A DNA stretch of 64,000 bases from Chitinophagaceae bacterium UBA1931. GTDB lineage: Bacteria > Bacteroidota > Bacteroidia > Chitinophagales > Chitinophagaceae. The stretch is from positions 1 to 64,000 of the forward strand of contig DDFJ01000004.1 of assembly GCA_002337125.1 (NCBI GenBank), read 5' to 3'. The notes under the pieces are model-generated. The model saw nothing but the letters and a program-made list of their open reading frames with translations. It was not told the DNA's origin and ran no database searches. The position numbers were made by a program, and so were the translations under genes. Positions 20,810 to 29,072 of the stretch are shown here, piece by piece (position 1 is the stretch's first letter; each line of letters opens with the position of its first letter).

Positions 20810-20841
20810 CATCTTCAGTATATTTACTGAAGATGTTTTTT
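20810..20841 (+). terminator. Orphan Rho-independent terminator, plus strand
   Basis: An 11-bp perfect stem (20810-20820 with 20825-20835), loop TATT, is followed by six T residues at 20836-20841. By structure this is a strong plus-strand terminator. No plus-strand gene lies upstream within the window, so it either ends an unannotated small RNA or guards the minus-strand gene end at 21226. Confidence 0.65.
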
Positions 20842-21225
20842 GTATTACACTTTCAATTTTTATTTAATAGTTTTCCACATTTGTTTTTTCGGAAAAAATG
20901 TATTATCCTTTTTTAATTAAAAGCTTACAATACTGATTAAGATATAATACAGTAATAATGTTGTAATTATTCTACAATAAATAAAGTATATATTTTAGAG
21001 CAAATTCGAGAATAATATTTACGCCAAAATCGTATTTAGATTTAATAATTCGTAACTGTGAATATCACTCGAACATTATTAAGAATTCCCCATGAAAAGC
21101 ATATTGTCAGTATTTATATTTTGGGGGCGGATTAACATCTACTTAGACAAAGACAAAAGTGAATTATTTTATTAATTCATAAAACATATCCTCTAATTTA
21201 AAACACAGCGATAATTAGGCAAACA

Positions 21226-24200
21226 CTATAGATCTAATTTAACTAGAATGCGCATTATTTCTGGCAATTGCTTAGTAGTTTTATCTGAACCCCTGAACTC
21301 TTCTAACATTCTATTAATATACCAATTTATATCAGAAACATCTTCGTAATCCTTTTTTAGATCCTGCATTTTTCTTTCGAGGAAAAGAATGACTTCTAAT
21401 AAATCTGATTCGCTTTTTGCAGCAAGGGAATAAAGCCATTCAAGTAAAAGACTTTTTGCAGAATCATGGAATGATTTTGAATTATCGTATCTTCTATCAA
21501 CTAAAAAGAAAATAAGATCAGAAATTTCGGAAAGTGCATCTTTTGTATTAATAGCAGCAACTGAACGGCCACTTTGAATGTTGTATGGTGCTTTTCTGGT
21601 AATACGTACTTCATTTACTAAAAAGGCAAAAGCCTGTGAATCTCCAAGTTCAGCAAGCATGTGTGTTAAGGTAATTTTATTTTCATTGGTTGTATTTTCA
21701 TTATTAATCGCTTCTCGCATTTTCGGGATTACATCATTGGGATAAGTCTTATAAAACTTTGATACTAAAAAAGTAAAGTAATAGTCATTATAGTCATCAA
21801 TATATGTTTTTAAAATTGAGATAATTTCCTGTGGATTACCCCCCAATTCAAGAAAAGCATCAACAGCATCTGGCCTTGTTGTGTATTTATCTTTAACTGA
21901 CTTTATATTGATTAAAATAGAATCTCTGGCCTCTATTATTTTCAAATGCTTGCACAATTCGATATGTGTTCCGAACACTAATTCATGCTTTATACCCAAA
22001 TTGATGTTTTCAACAATCTTATTTTTGAATTCTTGCAACCCTTCATTTGAGAGTCTTTTCAAAATTTTTTGACTTATACTTTCCGTTCTATTTAATCTAG
22101 CTGTTTCAAATCCTCTTGTGCCACTTTGATCTAACCATACAAACTCCATAAGAAATTTCTCTGGCATATCAAATCCGAATTCTTGAAATATTTCTCCTAA
22201 TCGATATTCTTTAACTTTCAAATGAAATTTATCTCCTTGATACCAAATACAATTTCTAAAGTCTGCTGTTTTTAAATATTTAAAGAAATATGACTCTATA
22301 ATCGGCAAAAGCACTTTGTTTGATTCTTCGTTTCGATGTGAATAATGAAGAATCTCCTCTGCTTGAAATATTTCAAAAAACTCTTCATTCTTAAGCTGAT
22401 TTAAACAATTTTGCAGGTTTACAGATTTTTTTTCTCCTTGCCATCTTATCAAAAAATAATACAGAAAGTAAGAATCTGAAGATTGCCTTATTTTTCCAAA
22501 GTTATTTTCGATATCAATATATAAATCGTTTGTTGGAATCGTATTCTTCCCAAAAAGTGAAAAATATTTCTTTATCCCTTTTCTAAATGCCTGAAGTGAT
22601 TGAATATATTTTAAATCATTTTCAAGTTTTTTTCTTTCTGCATTCTTATACTGTTCATATTTCAAATCCCCTTCTTTGTTAATAATTGCCCCCTCAGTAA
22701 CATCAACACATACCTGAAAGAAACCATCAGCTATCTCTGATTTTTCTTTGTATCTCAATCCATGATAAACATTCATTAAATACTTAGGCTCATAGTCTCC
22801 TTCTTCAAACTCAAAGAGCACATAATCATAAGAATCAGGAGTTATTAGCGATCCTATTTCCCAGTTAGTATCCTTAAATATTTTTTCTATAAGTATCCTA
22901 ACAAGAAGCCAATGTGAATTTGTCGCATCAAGAAAACTGTCAATTACTTTAAATTCCTCTCTAACGTATTTTCTTCCAATTTTGACAAATAAATCAGCAA
23001 TTGGAAATATTAAGTACGGATATTCTTCAAAATAAAATGACAGTTTATTAAAAATCTCTGTTATAAAATCCTTGGTTGTCAAACTGTGATTTTCAAAAAA
23101 AGAAATCACCTCATCGCTTTCAAAATGAGATAAAAACATTGAAATATTCGCTGGTTTTTTTGAACTCACTAAGAACTTTTTAAGGTTGTACTCTGACCCA
23201 CCACGGCTCATATCTTTATTGTATTCAGCTAAAACAGTTAACCCGCTCAACCCATAATTATAAAACTTGTCAACTAATCCTAATATGGTAATTAACTCAT
23301 AAATTTCATCCCGGTATTCATGATACTTGTTAAGTGTATTATTTGATAACAGTCTATCAATTAGTTCTATATCCCCGAACTTATGTGAAGTAAAAACCTG
23401 AATCAGATTTGCTGCATAAAATGCATCAGTTTCAGATGACAATTCCGTTAATACAAATTCAGCATACTCTTTCTGCTGGATTTGATTTAACATTGAATAT
23501 CGTAACATCCTACAGCACACAATTCTGATGCTTTTAGTAATTTTCTTACCAAAAAGTAATCCCAATAAATATTGTTTACATATTGCAGACTGCTGAATAA
23601 AAATTCCAACAGAATCTTCGTAAACTATCATTGGTCGAATATTAAGCCGGATACATTTGTCAAGAAGTTTTTTAAGTAGTGACAATTTCAATGTTTCATC
23701 ATACTTGGAACTTTCTGTCTGAAATAGCAGTTCTATATTATCGTTTTCAATGAATTCAAATACTTTGGCAAATAAACTACTTGAAGAATCTAAAATTGAA
23801 AGCAGAGATGATAATGTTTGAATCCATTTAGTTCTGACCTTTTTAATTGTTGTACCAACAGTACAATAAATCAAAAAATCTTCGTACTCCATTTTTGCCA
23901 ATTTTCTTGCCGCAATATGTTCCTGAAACAGAGCATTCACAAAACTCCAACTGTTGTCTGTATGAGTAACCAATGAATTGTGTTGAAGCAAGAGTCTCTC
24001 ATCACTTGTAAATATCTGAGAAATCTCATCTCCTGTAAATGAATTTAGCCCTGCAAGTTGAAGTCCAAATGCAAATTTTTCAACTACATTATTAAAACGA
24101 TACATTTCATCTTTAACTGACTCACTTCCCTTAATTTTTCGATACCTGTTTATATCAAAAGATTTATTTATTAAGGTATCAACCACTTTAATTTTACTAC

Positions 24201-25392
24201 CTGGCAATTGATGGGGAGGAATATTATATTCATCAACTATGTTAATAAGGTAAAAAGGATGGTAAAGCAGGTTTGAAATACCTTTGATAGTGACTTCTTC
24301 TTTAAAATTTTCAAATCGGTTACCGAGAACAACTCTGCCATAATTTTCAATATCACTTTGCTGCAATCCTAACAAATCGTAAGCATCAAATTCAGACAGA
24401 TTTGTAGAAACGTTATATTTTGTATAAAACAGCTTTCGACATGAAAAAATGATTGAGACGGGTTGATATTCTAAAGCAAACTCCTTAATATGATTAATTA
24501 TTTCAGAGAATTTCTCTGTAGGCACTTCATCAAGACCATCAATAATTAATATAATATCTCTTAAAGGAATTTCTCGCCAACTTCCATATTTTTTAGAAAG
24601 CAGATCAGATATTGGTTGAACATTATGTTCCTTTATTGATATAAAAATTGGCTGTATTTGCAAATATTCCGTTTGCAGACTGTACACTGTTTGCTGTATA
24701 TATGTACTTTTTCCCTGGTAAGCATCACCAATTACACATATTCTTTTTGCTTTTGAGCGGTCTTTTGTAAGCAGTTCAATTAGATCAAAAGTTTTAATAG
24801 GATGGCCGTACCATCCTAAATCTTTTTTATTAACCTTATTTGAAAATCCAATAATTTTTCGGGGAATGTAATTTTTCACTGCCTGAACAATCTGTAAGCG
24901 ATCATACCTCATTTGAGGATTACAAAATCCCTTTGCCTGTGATTCTCCGAAATATGCTGCAACCAGGTCATATCTCTTTTTAAGATTAGTTTGAATAATA
25001 TTAACATCCCAACAATCGAAGATTATACTATTTTTCGAGTATAGTTCAACTTTCTGTTTAGCAATGAATTTTTGAGTTTCTGGTGTTTGAAGATCAGCAG
25101 ATGTTGCAATTACAAAATGGGAAGACATATTAAAAAAATCTCCAGTTGCAAATTCTGCTATAATAGTTTTTATATCATTTATTGAAAGTGATTTCTCTCT
25201 TTTACATTGAATACAAAAATTTTTACCTTCAGACCTATTAAAACTTAGAAGATCAATACCTTCTTGTTTTTGTCCGGGTTTAAGGTATTCTTGAAAATTA
25301 CAATCAGGAACGATTGTTTCTGCTATACTAATACAAAGAGTCTGAAATTCCTGCCAGTTAATATATTTCCAATCCAGATCATTTCTCAGCAT
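21226..25392 (-). CDS. Mrr-type nuclease-NACHT STAND ATPase, antiphage defence
   Basis: 1388 residues in three parts. Residues ~10-130 form a PD-(D/E)xK restriction-endonuclease domain of Mrr type (E15, D47 in QEGIDLL, and Q62-C-K64 in IQCKRE). Residues ~215-380 form a NACHT NTPase with Walker A GDAYQGKST (222-230) and the NACHT Walker B ILIIDGLDEV (281-290). The remaining ~900 residues are helical repeats, as in the sensor of STAND proteins. The architecture matches bacterial NACHT/Avs-like antiviral proteins, which recognise a phage protein and then activate the nuclease to cause abortive infection; the trigger cannot be read from sequence. The gene is much more AT-rich than the chromosomal genes here and borders the integrated element, suggesting horizontal acquisition. 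Confidence 0.85.
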   Translation of the reverse strand: MLRNDLDWKYINWQEFQTLCISIAETIVPDCNFQEYLKPGQKQEGIDLLSFNRSEGKNFCIQCKREKSLSINDIKTIIAEFATGDFFNMSSHFVIATSADLQTPETQKFIAKQKVELYSKNSIIFDCWDVNIIQTNLKKRYDLVAAYFGESQAKGFCNPQMRYDRLQIVQAVKNYIPRKIIGFSNKVNKKDLGWYGHPIKTFDLIELLTKDRSKAKRICVIGDAYQGKSTYIQQTVYSLQTEYLQIQPIFISIKEHNVQPISDLLSKKYGSWREIPLRDIILIIDGLDEVPTEKFSEIINHIKEFALEYQPVSIIFSCRKLFYTKYNVSTNLSEFDAYDLLGLQQSDIENYGRVVLGNRFENFKEEVTIKGISNLLYHPFYLINIVDEYNIPPHQLPGSKIKVVDTLINKSFDINRYRKIKGSESVKDEMYRFNNVVEKFAFGLQLAGLNSFTGDEISQIFTSDERLLLQHNSLVTHTDNSWSFVNALFQEHIAARKLAKMEYEDFLIYCTVGTTIKKVRTKWIQTLSSLLSILDSSSSLFAKVFEFIENDNIELLFQTESSKYDETLKLSLLKKLLDKCIRLNIRPMIVYEDSVGIFIQQSAICKQYLLGLLFGKKITKSIRIVCCRMLRYSMLNQIQQKEYAEFVLTELSSETDAFYAANLIQVFTSHKFGDIELIDRLLSNNTLNKYHEYRDEIYELITILGLVDKFYNYGLSGLTVLAEYNKDMSRGGSEYNLKKFLVSSKKPANISMFLSHFESDEVISFFENHSLTTKDFITEIFNKLSFYFEEYPYLIFPIADLFVKIGRKYVREEFKVIDSFLDATNSHWLLVRILIEKIFKDTNWEIGSLITPDSYDYVLFEFEEGDYEPKYLMNVYHGLRYKEKSEIADGFFQVCVDVTEGAIINKEGDLKYEQYKNAERKKLENDLKYIQSLQAFRKGIKKYFSLFGKNTIPTNDLYIDIENNFGKIRQSSDSYFLYYFLIRWQGEKKSVNLQNCLNQLKNEEFFEIFQAEEILHYSHRNEESNKVLLPIIESYFFKYLKTADFRNCIWYQGDKFHLKVKEYRLGEIFQEFGFDMPEKFLMEFVWLDQSGTRGFETARLNRTESISQKILKRLSNEGLQEFKNKIVENINLGIKHELVFGTHIELCKHLKIIEARDSILINIKSVKDKYTTRPDAVDAFLELGGNPQEIISILKTYIDDYNDYYFTFLVSKFYKTYPNDVIPKMREAINNENTTNENKITLTHMLAELGDSQAFAFLVNEVRITRKAPYNIQSGRSVAAINTKDALSEISDLIFFLVDRRYDNSKSFHDSAKSLLLEWLYSLAAKSESDLLEVILFLERKMQDLKKDYEDVSDINWYINRMLEEFRGSDKTTKQLPEIMRILVKLDL

Positions 25393-25530
25393 TGTTAGGT
25401 CGCTTTTAAATTGAAAAGTAATTATTTATTATAATAAACAAAAGATTTATATAGCTTCTAAGAAACATCCATAAACATTTAAAACACTCCCTAATTACTC
25501 CCTAAAGTCTCACTATTTATTCCTTAAATA

Positions 25531-25538
25531 CAAAGCTA
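25531..25538 (-). promoter_or_regulatory. Candidate -7 box for the NACHT gene
   Basis: The minus-strand octamer TAGCTTTG fits TAnnTTTG. It lies about 140 nt before the ATG at 25392 in the 238-nt divergent spacer. No good -33 TTTG is at the expected distance, so support is modest. Confidence 0.35.
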
Positions 25539-25597
25539 CATAATTTAGCTTCTTTAACTATTATTGAAACTTTTTTTAGTTTTTTACAAATTAGTAT

Positions 25598-25605
25598 TAT
25601 GTTTG
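25598..25605 (+). promoter_or_regulatory. Candidate -7 box for the XRE-ImmA regulator
   Basis: TATGTTTG matches TAnnTTTG and would start transcription close to 25612, leaving a leader of about 20 nt before the ATG at 25631. An AAAGG lies just before that ATG. The same octamer occurs before the large plus-strand operon at 27453. Confidence 0.5.
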
Positions 25606-25630
25606 CTCTCCGATTTCAAAGAAAGGTATT

Positions 25631-26665
25631 ATGGATCAGACGATAAACCCAAGCATGGTAATACTGGCAAGAGAAGCAAGAGGGCTTACCCAATCAGACC
25701 TTGCAGAAAAGCTCAAAAGCTATAAATCAAATATTTCTAGGATTGAACATGGAGATGTAATAGCAGATGGAGAGTTATTAGTTGCTCTTTCTGAAGCCAC
25801 TAACTTTCCGCCTCAGTTTTTTATGCAAAAAGGGGAAATGCTGCCTGTTAATCTTTCGTATCGTAAACGTAAACAGGTTCCGGCTAAAATCCTTAATCCC
25901 ATTGAAGCTCAAATGAACATTACCCGTCTGCATGTGCAGCTAATTACACGCAGCCTGGAAAAACCAGTTCCTACCTTACCCGTTTCAGAAGTATCAGAAA
26001 ATAATACTCCTCAAAAAATTGCACAAATGGTTCGCAGAAAATGGAATCTGCAAGAACCGGTTATTTGTAACATCACCAAAGTGCTGGAACAAAATGGAGT
26101 AATTATTTGCAGCTTTAATTTTGGAACAGAACGGGTTGACAGCCGCAGCATGCTGACAGATGATCAATATCCCGTCATCTTTATCAACAGTAGTTTACCA
26201 GGGGACAGACAACGGTTTTCGCTTGCGTTTGAACTGGCACATTTGATCATGCACACGTATAAAATCGTACCTCATGACAGGGACGTAAACCACGAAGCCA
26301 ATTTATTCGCCGCAGAATTTTTAATGCCTGCCAAAGAAATTCTGAAAGATTTTAAAAATGAGAACATCACCCTTCCCCTTTTAGCCGATCTCAAAAGGAA
26401 ATGGAAGCAAAGTATGATTTCATTACTATACAGAGCAGATGATCTGGAATTACTTACTGCCAATCAGAAACGATATTTAATCCAGCAGTTCAATGATCAG
26501 AAAATCAGAAGACGTGAACCTCCTGAATTAGACGTACAATCAGAAAAGCCTCAATTAATGAGACAGTTAATTACTAACATGATGAATAAACACAAATTAA
26601 ACATTAACCAAATTTGCACGTTGCTTGCTATTGAAGCACCAGACTACCTGGAGTACTATGGTTAA
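25631..26665 (+). CDS. XRE-family regulator with ImmA/IrrE (M78-like) domain
   Basis: 344 residues. Residues ~5-60 are a helix-turn-helix of Cro/CI type (REARGLTQSDLAEKL, KSNISRIEHGD). Residues ~135-265 are an ImmA/IrrE-like metallopeptidase domain, with EANLFAAEFLMP as its second conserved block. The zinc motif, normally HExxH, reads FELAH followed by LIMH, so the first histidine ligand is replaced by Phe and proteolysis may be lost or altered. Fused XRE-ImmA proteins control induction of mobile elements, with the peptidase domain sensing or cleaving a repressor. Here it is divergent from the NACHT gene and opens the plus-strand cluster, a natural position for the element's master repressor. 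Confidence 0.85.
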   Translation: MDQTINPSMVILAREARGLTQSDLAEKLKSYKSNISRIEHGDVIADGELLVALSEATNFPPQFFMQKGEMLPVNLSYRKRKQVPAKILNPIEAQMNITRLHVQLITRSLEKPVPTLPVSEVSENNTPQKIAQMVRRKWNLQEPVICNITKVLEQNGVIICSFNFGTERVDSRSMLTDDQYPVIFINSSLPGDRQRFSLAFELAHLIMHTYKIVPHDRDVNHEANLFAAEFLMPAKEILKDFKNENITLPLLADLKRKWKQSMISLLYRADDLELLTANQKRYLIQQFNDQKIRRREPPELDVQSEKPQLMRQLITNMMNKHKLNINQICTLLAIEAPDYLEYYG

Positions 26666-26710
26666 GAATGGAATTACATAAGCCCGGCATTAATCTAACA
26701 GCTAAAACAA

Positions 26711-26923
26711 ATGAAAATGAGTATCACAAACAACACAATTGAAATCAAACCATATAGTATCACAGAGCTTGCTAATATTTACGGAGTTACTAACCGGACA
26801 ATTAAAAACTGGATAAAAAAACATGATGGGGCTGTGGGAGATAAAGTTGGGCGGCTATATACAACCCTTCAGGTTAAAATCATTTTCGAGAAATTAGGAT
26901 TGCCAGGTAAAGCAGAAGAATAA
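26711..26923 (+). CDS. Small helix-turn-helix (MerR-like) protein
   Basis: 70 residues with one DNA-binding helix-turn-helix (ITELANIYGVTNRTIKNWIK) followed by a short wing and a helix (YTTLQVKIIFEKLGLP). It is clearly related to the 86-residue protein encoded at 28055, in both the recognition helix and the C-terminal motif. Such small excisionase/MerR-like proteins often regulate excision or early transcription in mobile elements. It follows the XRE-ImmA gene by 45 nt. Its own target is unknown. An ATG two codons downstream could also start it. Confidence 0.7.
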   Translation: MKMSITNNTIEIKPYSITELANIYGVTNRTIKNWIKKHDGAVGDKVGRLYTTLQVKIIFEKLGLPGKAEE

Positions 26924-26957
26924 CTATACTTTTTAAATTCATTTAAACTTTTATATC

Positions 26958-27272
26958 ATGACATCAAAATCTGTTACACTTAACAACTCAAATGGAGAAT
27001 TTAATCAGATTCAAATTTCCACCATCCCACAAATTAATCTGTTAGAATATATGACTTTAGTAAAAGTATATAATCTTAATCCTGGCAATTTGAATAATTT
27101 ACCCGAAGGTGAATATTTTTCTACTGTTCTTATAATGGAAAGTAATCAAATTCAAACCACTGTTTTTCAAGTGCCTTTATTAGCATTCAGCAACTATAAA
27201 ATTGAAGTTACAATAGTGTCTGAAATTGATAAAGATATTGTTGAAGAAATTCAAATTGTTCCTGTACATTAA
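26958..27272 (+). CDS. Hypothetical protein
   Basis: 104 residues, polar and Asn-rich, with alternating beta-like segments (EYFSTVLIMESNQIQTTVFQ) and no signal peptide, membrane span or recognised motif. It starts 34 nt after the HTH gene, and the strong terminator at 27291 closes this short regulatory operon. Its AT-rich codon use resembles the NACHT region more than the operon that starts at 27.5 kb. I do not recognise the family. Confidence 0.5.
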   Translation: MTSKSVTLNNSNGEFNQIQISTIPQINLLEYMTLVKVYNLNPGNLNNLPEGEYFSTVLIMESNQIQTTVFQVPLLAFSNYKIEVTIVSEIDKDIVEEIQIVPVH

Positions 27273-27290
27273 ATATATTTTTAAAAAACA

Positions 27291-27323
27291 AAAAAAGCCA
27301 CTTCGATGAAGTGGCTTTTTTTT
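27291..27323 (+). terminator. Rho-independent terminator after regulatory genes
   Basis: A stem pairing 27291-27304 with the bases from 27308 (GAAGTGGC plus T run), loop GAT, has an A tract before and eight T residues after it. It can act in both directions and separates the XRE/HTH operon from the main element operon. Confidence 0.85.
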
Positions 27324-27452
27324 ACTGTTTCACGTAACACTTTCACACGACAAAATCTGCCAAAACTATCAACAAGATTTAACTAGTAAGAACTTCTTTC
27401 AATAACTGTTACAAACTTGCTCAAAGTGGAAAGTGACCCTTTTGCCCCATCG

Positions 27453-27460
27453 TATGTTTG
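27453..27460 (+). promoter_or_regulatory. Candidate -7 box of the main element operon
   Basis: TATGTTTG is a perfect TAnnTTTG match, identical to the box before the XRE-ImmA gene. It lies 36 nt before the ATG at 27497, in the 224-nt spacer after the terminator. From here to 40161 all genes are on the plus strand with no strong terminator, so this may be the main late promoter. Confidence 0.5.
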
Positions 27461-27496
27461 TGTAGTCAATCAAGATTAAACAACAAAAATAATTTT

Positions 27497-28048
27497 ATGA
27501 AAACACAATCATTCAGCAAACAATCGGTAAGAACAGCCTTAAGAGTTGTAAAAGGATTACAGCAACAACATGAACTTGCCGCTATGACGAACACCGCCTG
27601 GAACTTTGCCAACAGCAGCCTGTGGAACTGCACACAATTTTCATTAAAAGAAATTGAAGCAGCTAAAGAAAAGATTGCAGAATTTCTTTCTTTATCAAAA
27701 GACCCATCAAAAGCATTTTCGATTTTCTGCCAGCGTGTATTGCTTGCCCGTTATTATGTAAACAAACATAACCGTGCCATGCCACTTCCTACTGTATGGT
27801 TAGACCGCAGCAATGAATACGGGTTTGCCGGTACAAAAGCCTGGTATGATGAAATCAAAACCATCCGTGAATCGCTTCCCAATTACAAACAGGAATTAAA
27901 AGCGATGGCAGAAGCTGTAATGGAGTTCAGTGAAGAACCAACGGTTCAGAACTACCAGTACTGGAGAAAATATTTTATTGATAAGCAAACACCGGGCTTA
28001 CTGAACCTCTTCCAGGTGATTGCGATTCAGCAAATCTGTAATGCTTAA
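27497..28048 (+). CDS. Element protein of unknown function, first gene of main operon
   Basis: 183 residues from the ATG at 27497 (MKTQSFSKQSVRTA); an upstream in-frame start at 27458 falls inside the promoter box and is rejected. The chain is soluble and largely helical, with aromatic motifs NTAWNFANSSLWNC and ARYYVNKHNRAMPLPTVWLD. It has no known catalytic motif. Being first in the operon, directly before a small HTH protein, it could act early or be a structural assembly factor; the sequence does not decide. Confidence 0.6.
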   Translation: MKTQSFSKQSVRTALRVVKGLQQQHELAAMTNTAWNFANSSLWNCTQFSLKEIEAAKEKIAEFLSLSKDPSKAFSIFCQRVLLARYYVNKHNRAMPLPTVWLDRSNEYGFAGTKAWYDEIKTIRESLPNYKQELKAMAEAVMEFSEEPTVQNYQYWRKYFIDKQTPGLLNLFQVIAIQQICNA

Positions 28049-28054
28049 TCACCT

Positions 28055-28315
28055 ATGGCAAGAAAAGAAAAACCCTATTATGATGAACAGGGCAATTTCA
28101 TCATAAGGCCCTACCGTATGAAAGACCTCTCAGCTATCTATGGTGTAAGCGGCAGAACCATGCGCCGGTGGATTGAGAGTAAAGCACCTGACCATGCGAA
28201 CAAAACAAAAATGTTTTACACGATTGAACAGGTCAGAGGGATTGTAATGGCTTTGGGGATTCCGCAAAAAATTGCTCCGGTTGTTACGCTTGGCACAAAA
28301 GCACAAGCTGCATAA
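28055..28315 (+). CDS. Small helix-turn-helix (MerR-like) protein
   Basis: 86 residues with helix-turn-helix MKDLSAIYGVSGRTMRRWIE and the C-terminal motif FYTIEQVRGIVMALGIP. It is a paralogue of the 70-residue protein at 26711, with the same spacing of the two motifs. The start ATG lies 6 nt after the previous stop. It is probably a DNA-binding regulator of the element. Two divergent copies flanking the operon promoter suggest opposing or staged control, which is inference. Confidence 0.7.
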   Translation: MARKEKPYYDEQGNFIIRPYRMKDLSAIYGVSGRTMRRWIESKAPDHANKTKMFYTIEQVRGIVMALGIPQKIAPVVTLGTKAQAA

Positions 28316-28351
28316 AAATAAGAACCTATCAAAAACATCAAACGCTAACAG

Positions 28352-28537
28352 ATGAAAGACGATTTAAATGGCAATACGTCCAGCAGTGTATTTCTTACCG
28401 GTTGTATCCTGCTGGCTAACCTTGATTTCACCGGGCTGCTGGACTATGCCATTAAAGCCTTTATTGGCGGTGCTATCTGGCTGGGCTATAAAGTGACAGC
28501 TGATTACATCGAACGCAAAAGAAATCCACGTAAATGA
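28352..28537 (+). CDS. Small membrane protein
   Basis: 61 residues with a hydrophobic region over about residues 12-45 (VFLTGCILLANL, then FIGGAIWLGYKV) and a basic C-terminus (ERKRNPRK). This suggests one or two membrane passes with a cytoplasmic positive tail. It overlaps the next gene by 4 nt (ATGA), so the two are translationally coupled. Size and position fit a small virion-membrane or holin-like protein; no family is recognised. Confidence 0.55.
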   Translation: MKDDLNGNTSSSVFLTGCILLANLDFTGLLDYAIKAFIGGAIWLGYKVTADYIERKRNPRK

Positions 28538-29025
28538 AACTGGTCACCAAACTTGTAACAGGCGCAACGCTTAGTCTTGCTGCAATTGCAGGATGGACGT
28601 ATGTAAGCAATTTAAAACGGAGTGCTGCAGAACTTCAGATCATTCCCAAAGCCTCGCTTTACAAGTTGGGTTGGGATGGACTGGTGATCAGGGTGGATGT
28701 TCTGCTAAAGAACCCTGCAAAAGGAAGTTTTGTGATGCAGTTCCCTTTTGTGACTGTGCTGTATAAAGATACTGTAGTTGGAAGTTCGCAGGCAAGCAGC
28801 AAAGAAGTGAAAGTGCCCGCAACTTCAGAAATCAAACTGGATCCGGTTTACATACAGATACCGGTGAGCAATGTGTTTTCTGTGGTGTTCAGTTTGGTTA
28901 AATCACTTTTTAACAAAGAAGCCATCACAATGCTGATCCGTACACAAACACAAATCAAACTGGGATTGATCAGCATTCCCTATGAAAACAAAACAGAAGT
29001 AAATGTGCAGAAAGCATCTGCATAA
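28534..29025 (+). CDS. Membrane-anchored LEA14/WHy-like protein
   Basis: 163 residues: an N-terminal uncleaved hydrophobic anchor (residues ~5-25) followed by a beta-sandwich. The sequence VRVDVLLKNPAKGSFVMQFP, then TVLYKDTVVGSS, fits the LEA type-2/WHy domain (xVxVxNPN, LYxNGxxVG). These domains occur in desiccation and immunity proteins and in some exported bacterial proteins. It overlaps the preceding gene by 4 nt. A structural role on or under a membrane is plausible; confidence in the fold is moderate. Confidence 0.6.
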   Translation: MKLVTKLVTGATLSLAAIAGWTYVSNLKRSAAELQIIPKASLYKLGWDGLVIRVDVLLKNPAKGSFVMQFPFVTVLYKDTVVGSSQASSKEVKVPATSEIKLDPVYIQIPVSNVFSVVFSLVKSLFNKEAITMLIRTQTQIKLGLISIPYENKTEVNVQKASA

Positions 29026-29072
29026 AAAAAGTGAATTGTATTTTTTAATCCGTACCAATTTATCCGTACCCT

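Larger units (their letters stand above)
20408..21225. other. AT-rich intergenic region between surface operon and defence gene
   Basis: These 818 bases contain no ORF of note. They hold the candidate promoter at 20532-20539 and a strong stem-loop at 20810-20841. Composition is markedly more AT-rich than the flanking operon and matches that of the NACHT gene beyond it, so the left junction of the acquired DNA may lie here. I searched by eye for a partial copy of tRNA-Pro and found none. Confidence 0.5.

Noticed and set aside
20408..21225. Left attachment site as a partial copy of tRNA-Pro
   Set aside because: No stretch resembling the tRNA 3' half was found by eye here or in the spacers at 25393-25630 and 27273-27496. 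A serine integrase may leave only a very short shared core, so the left end is left open.
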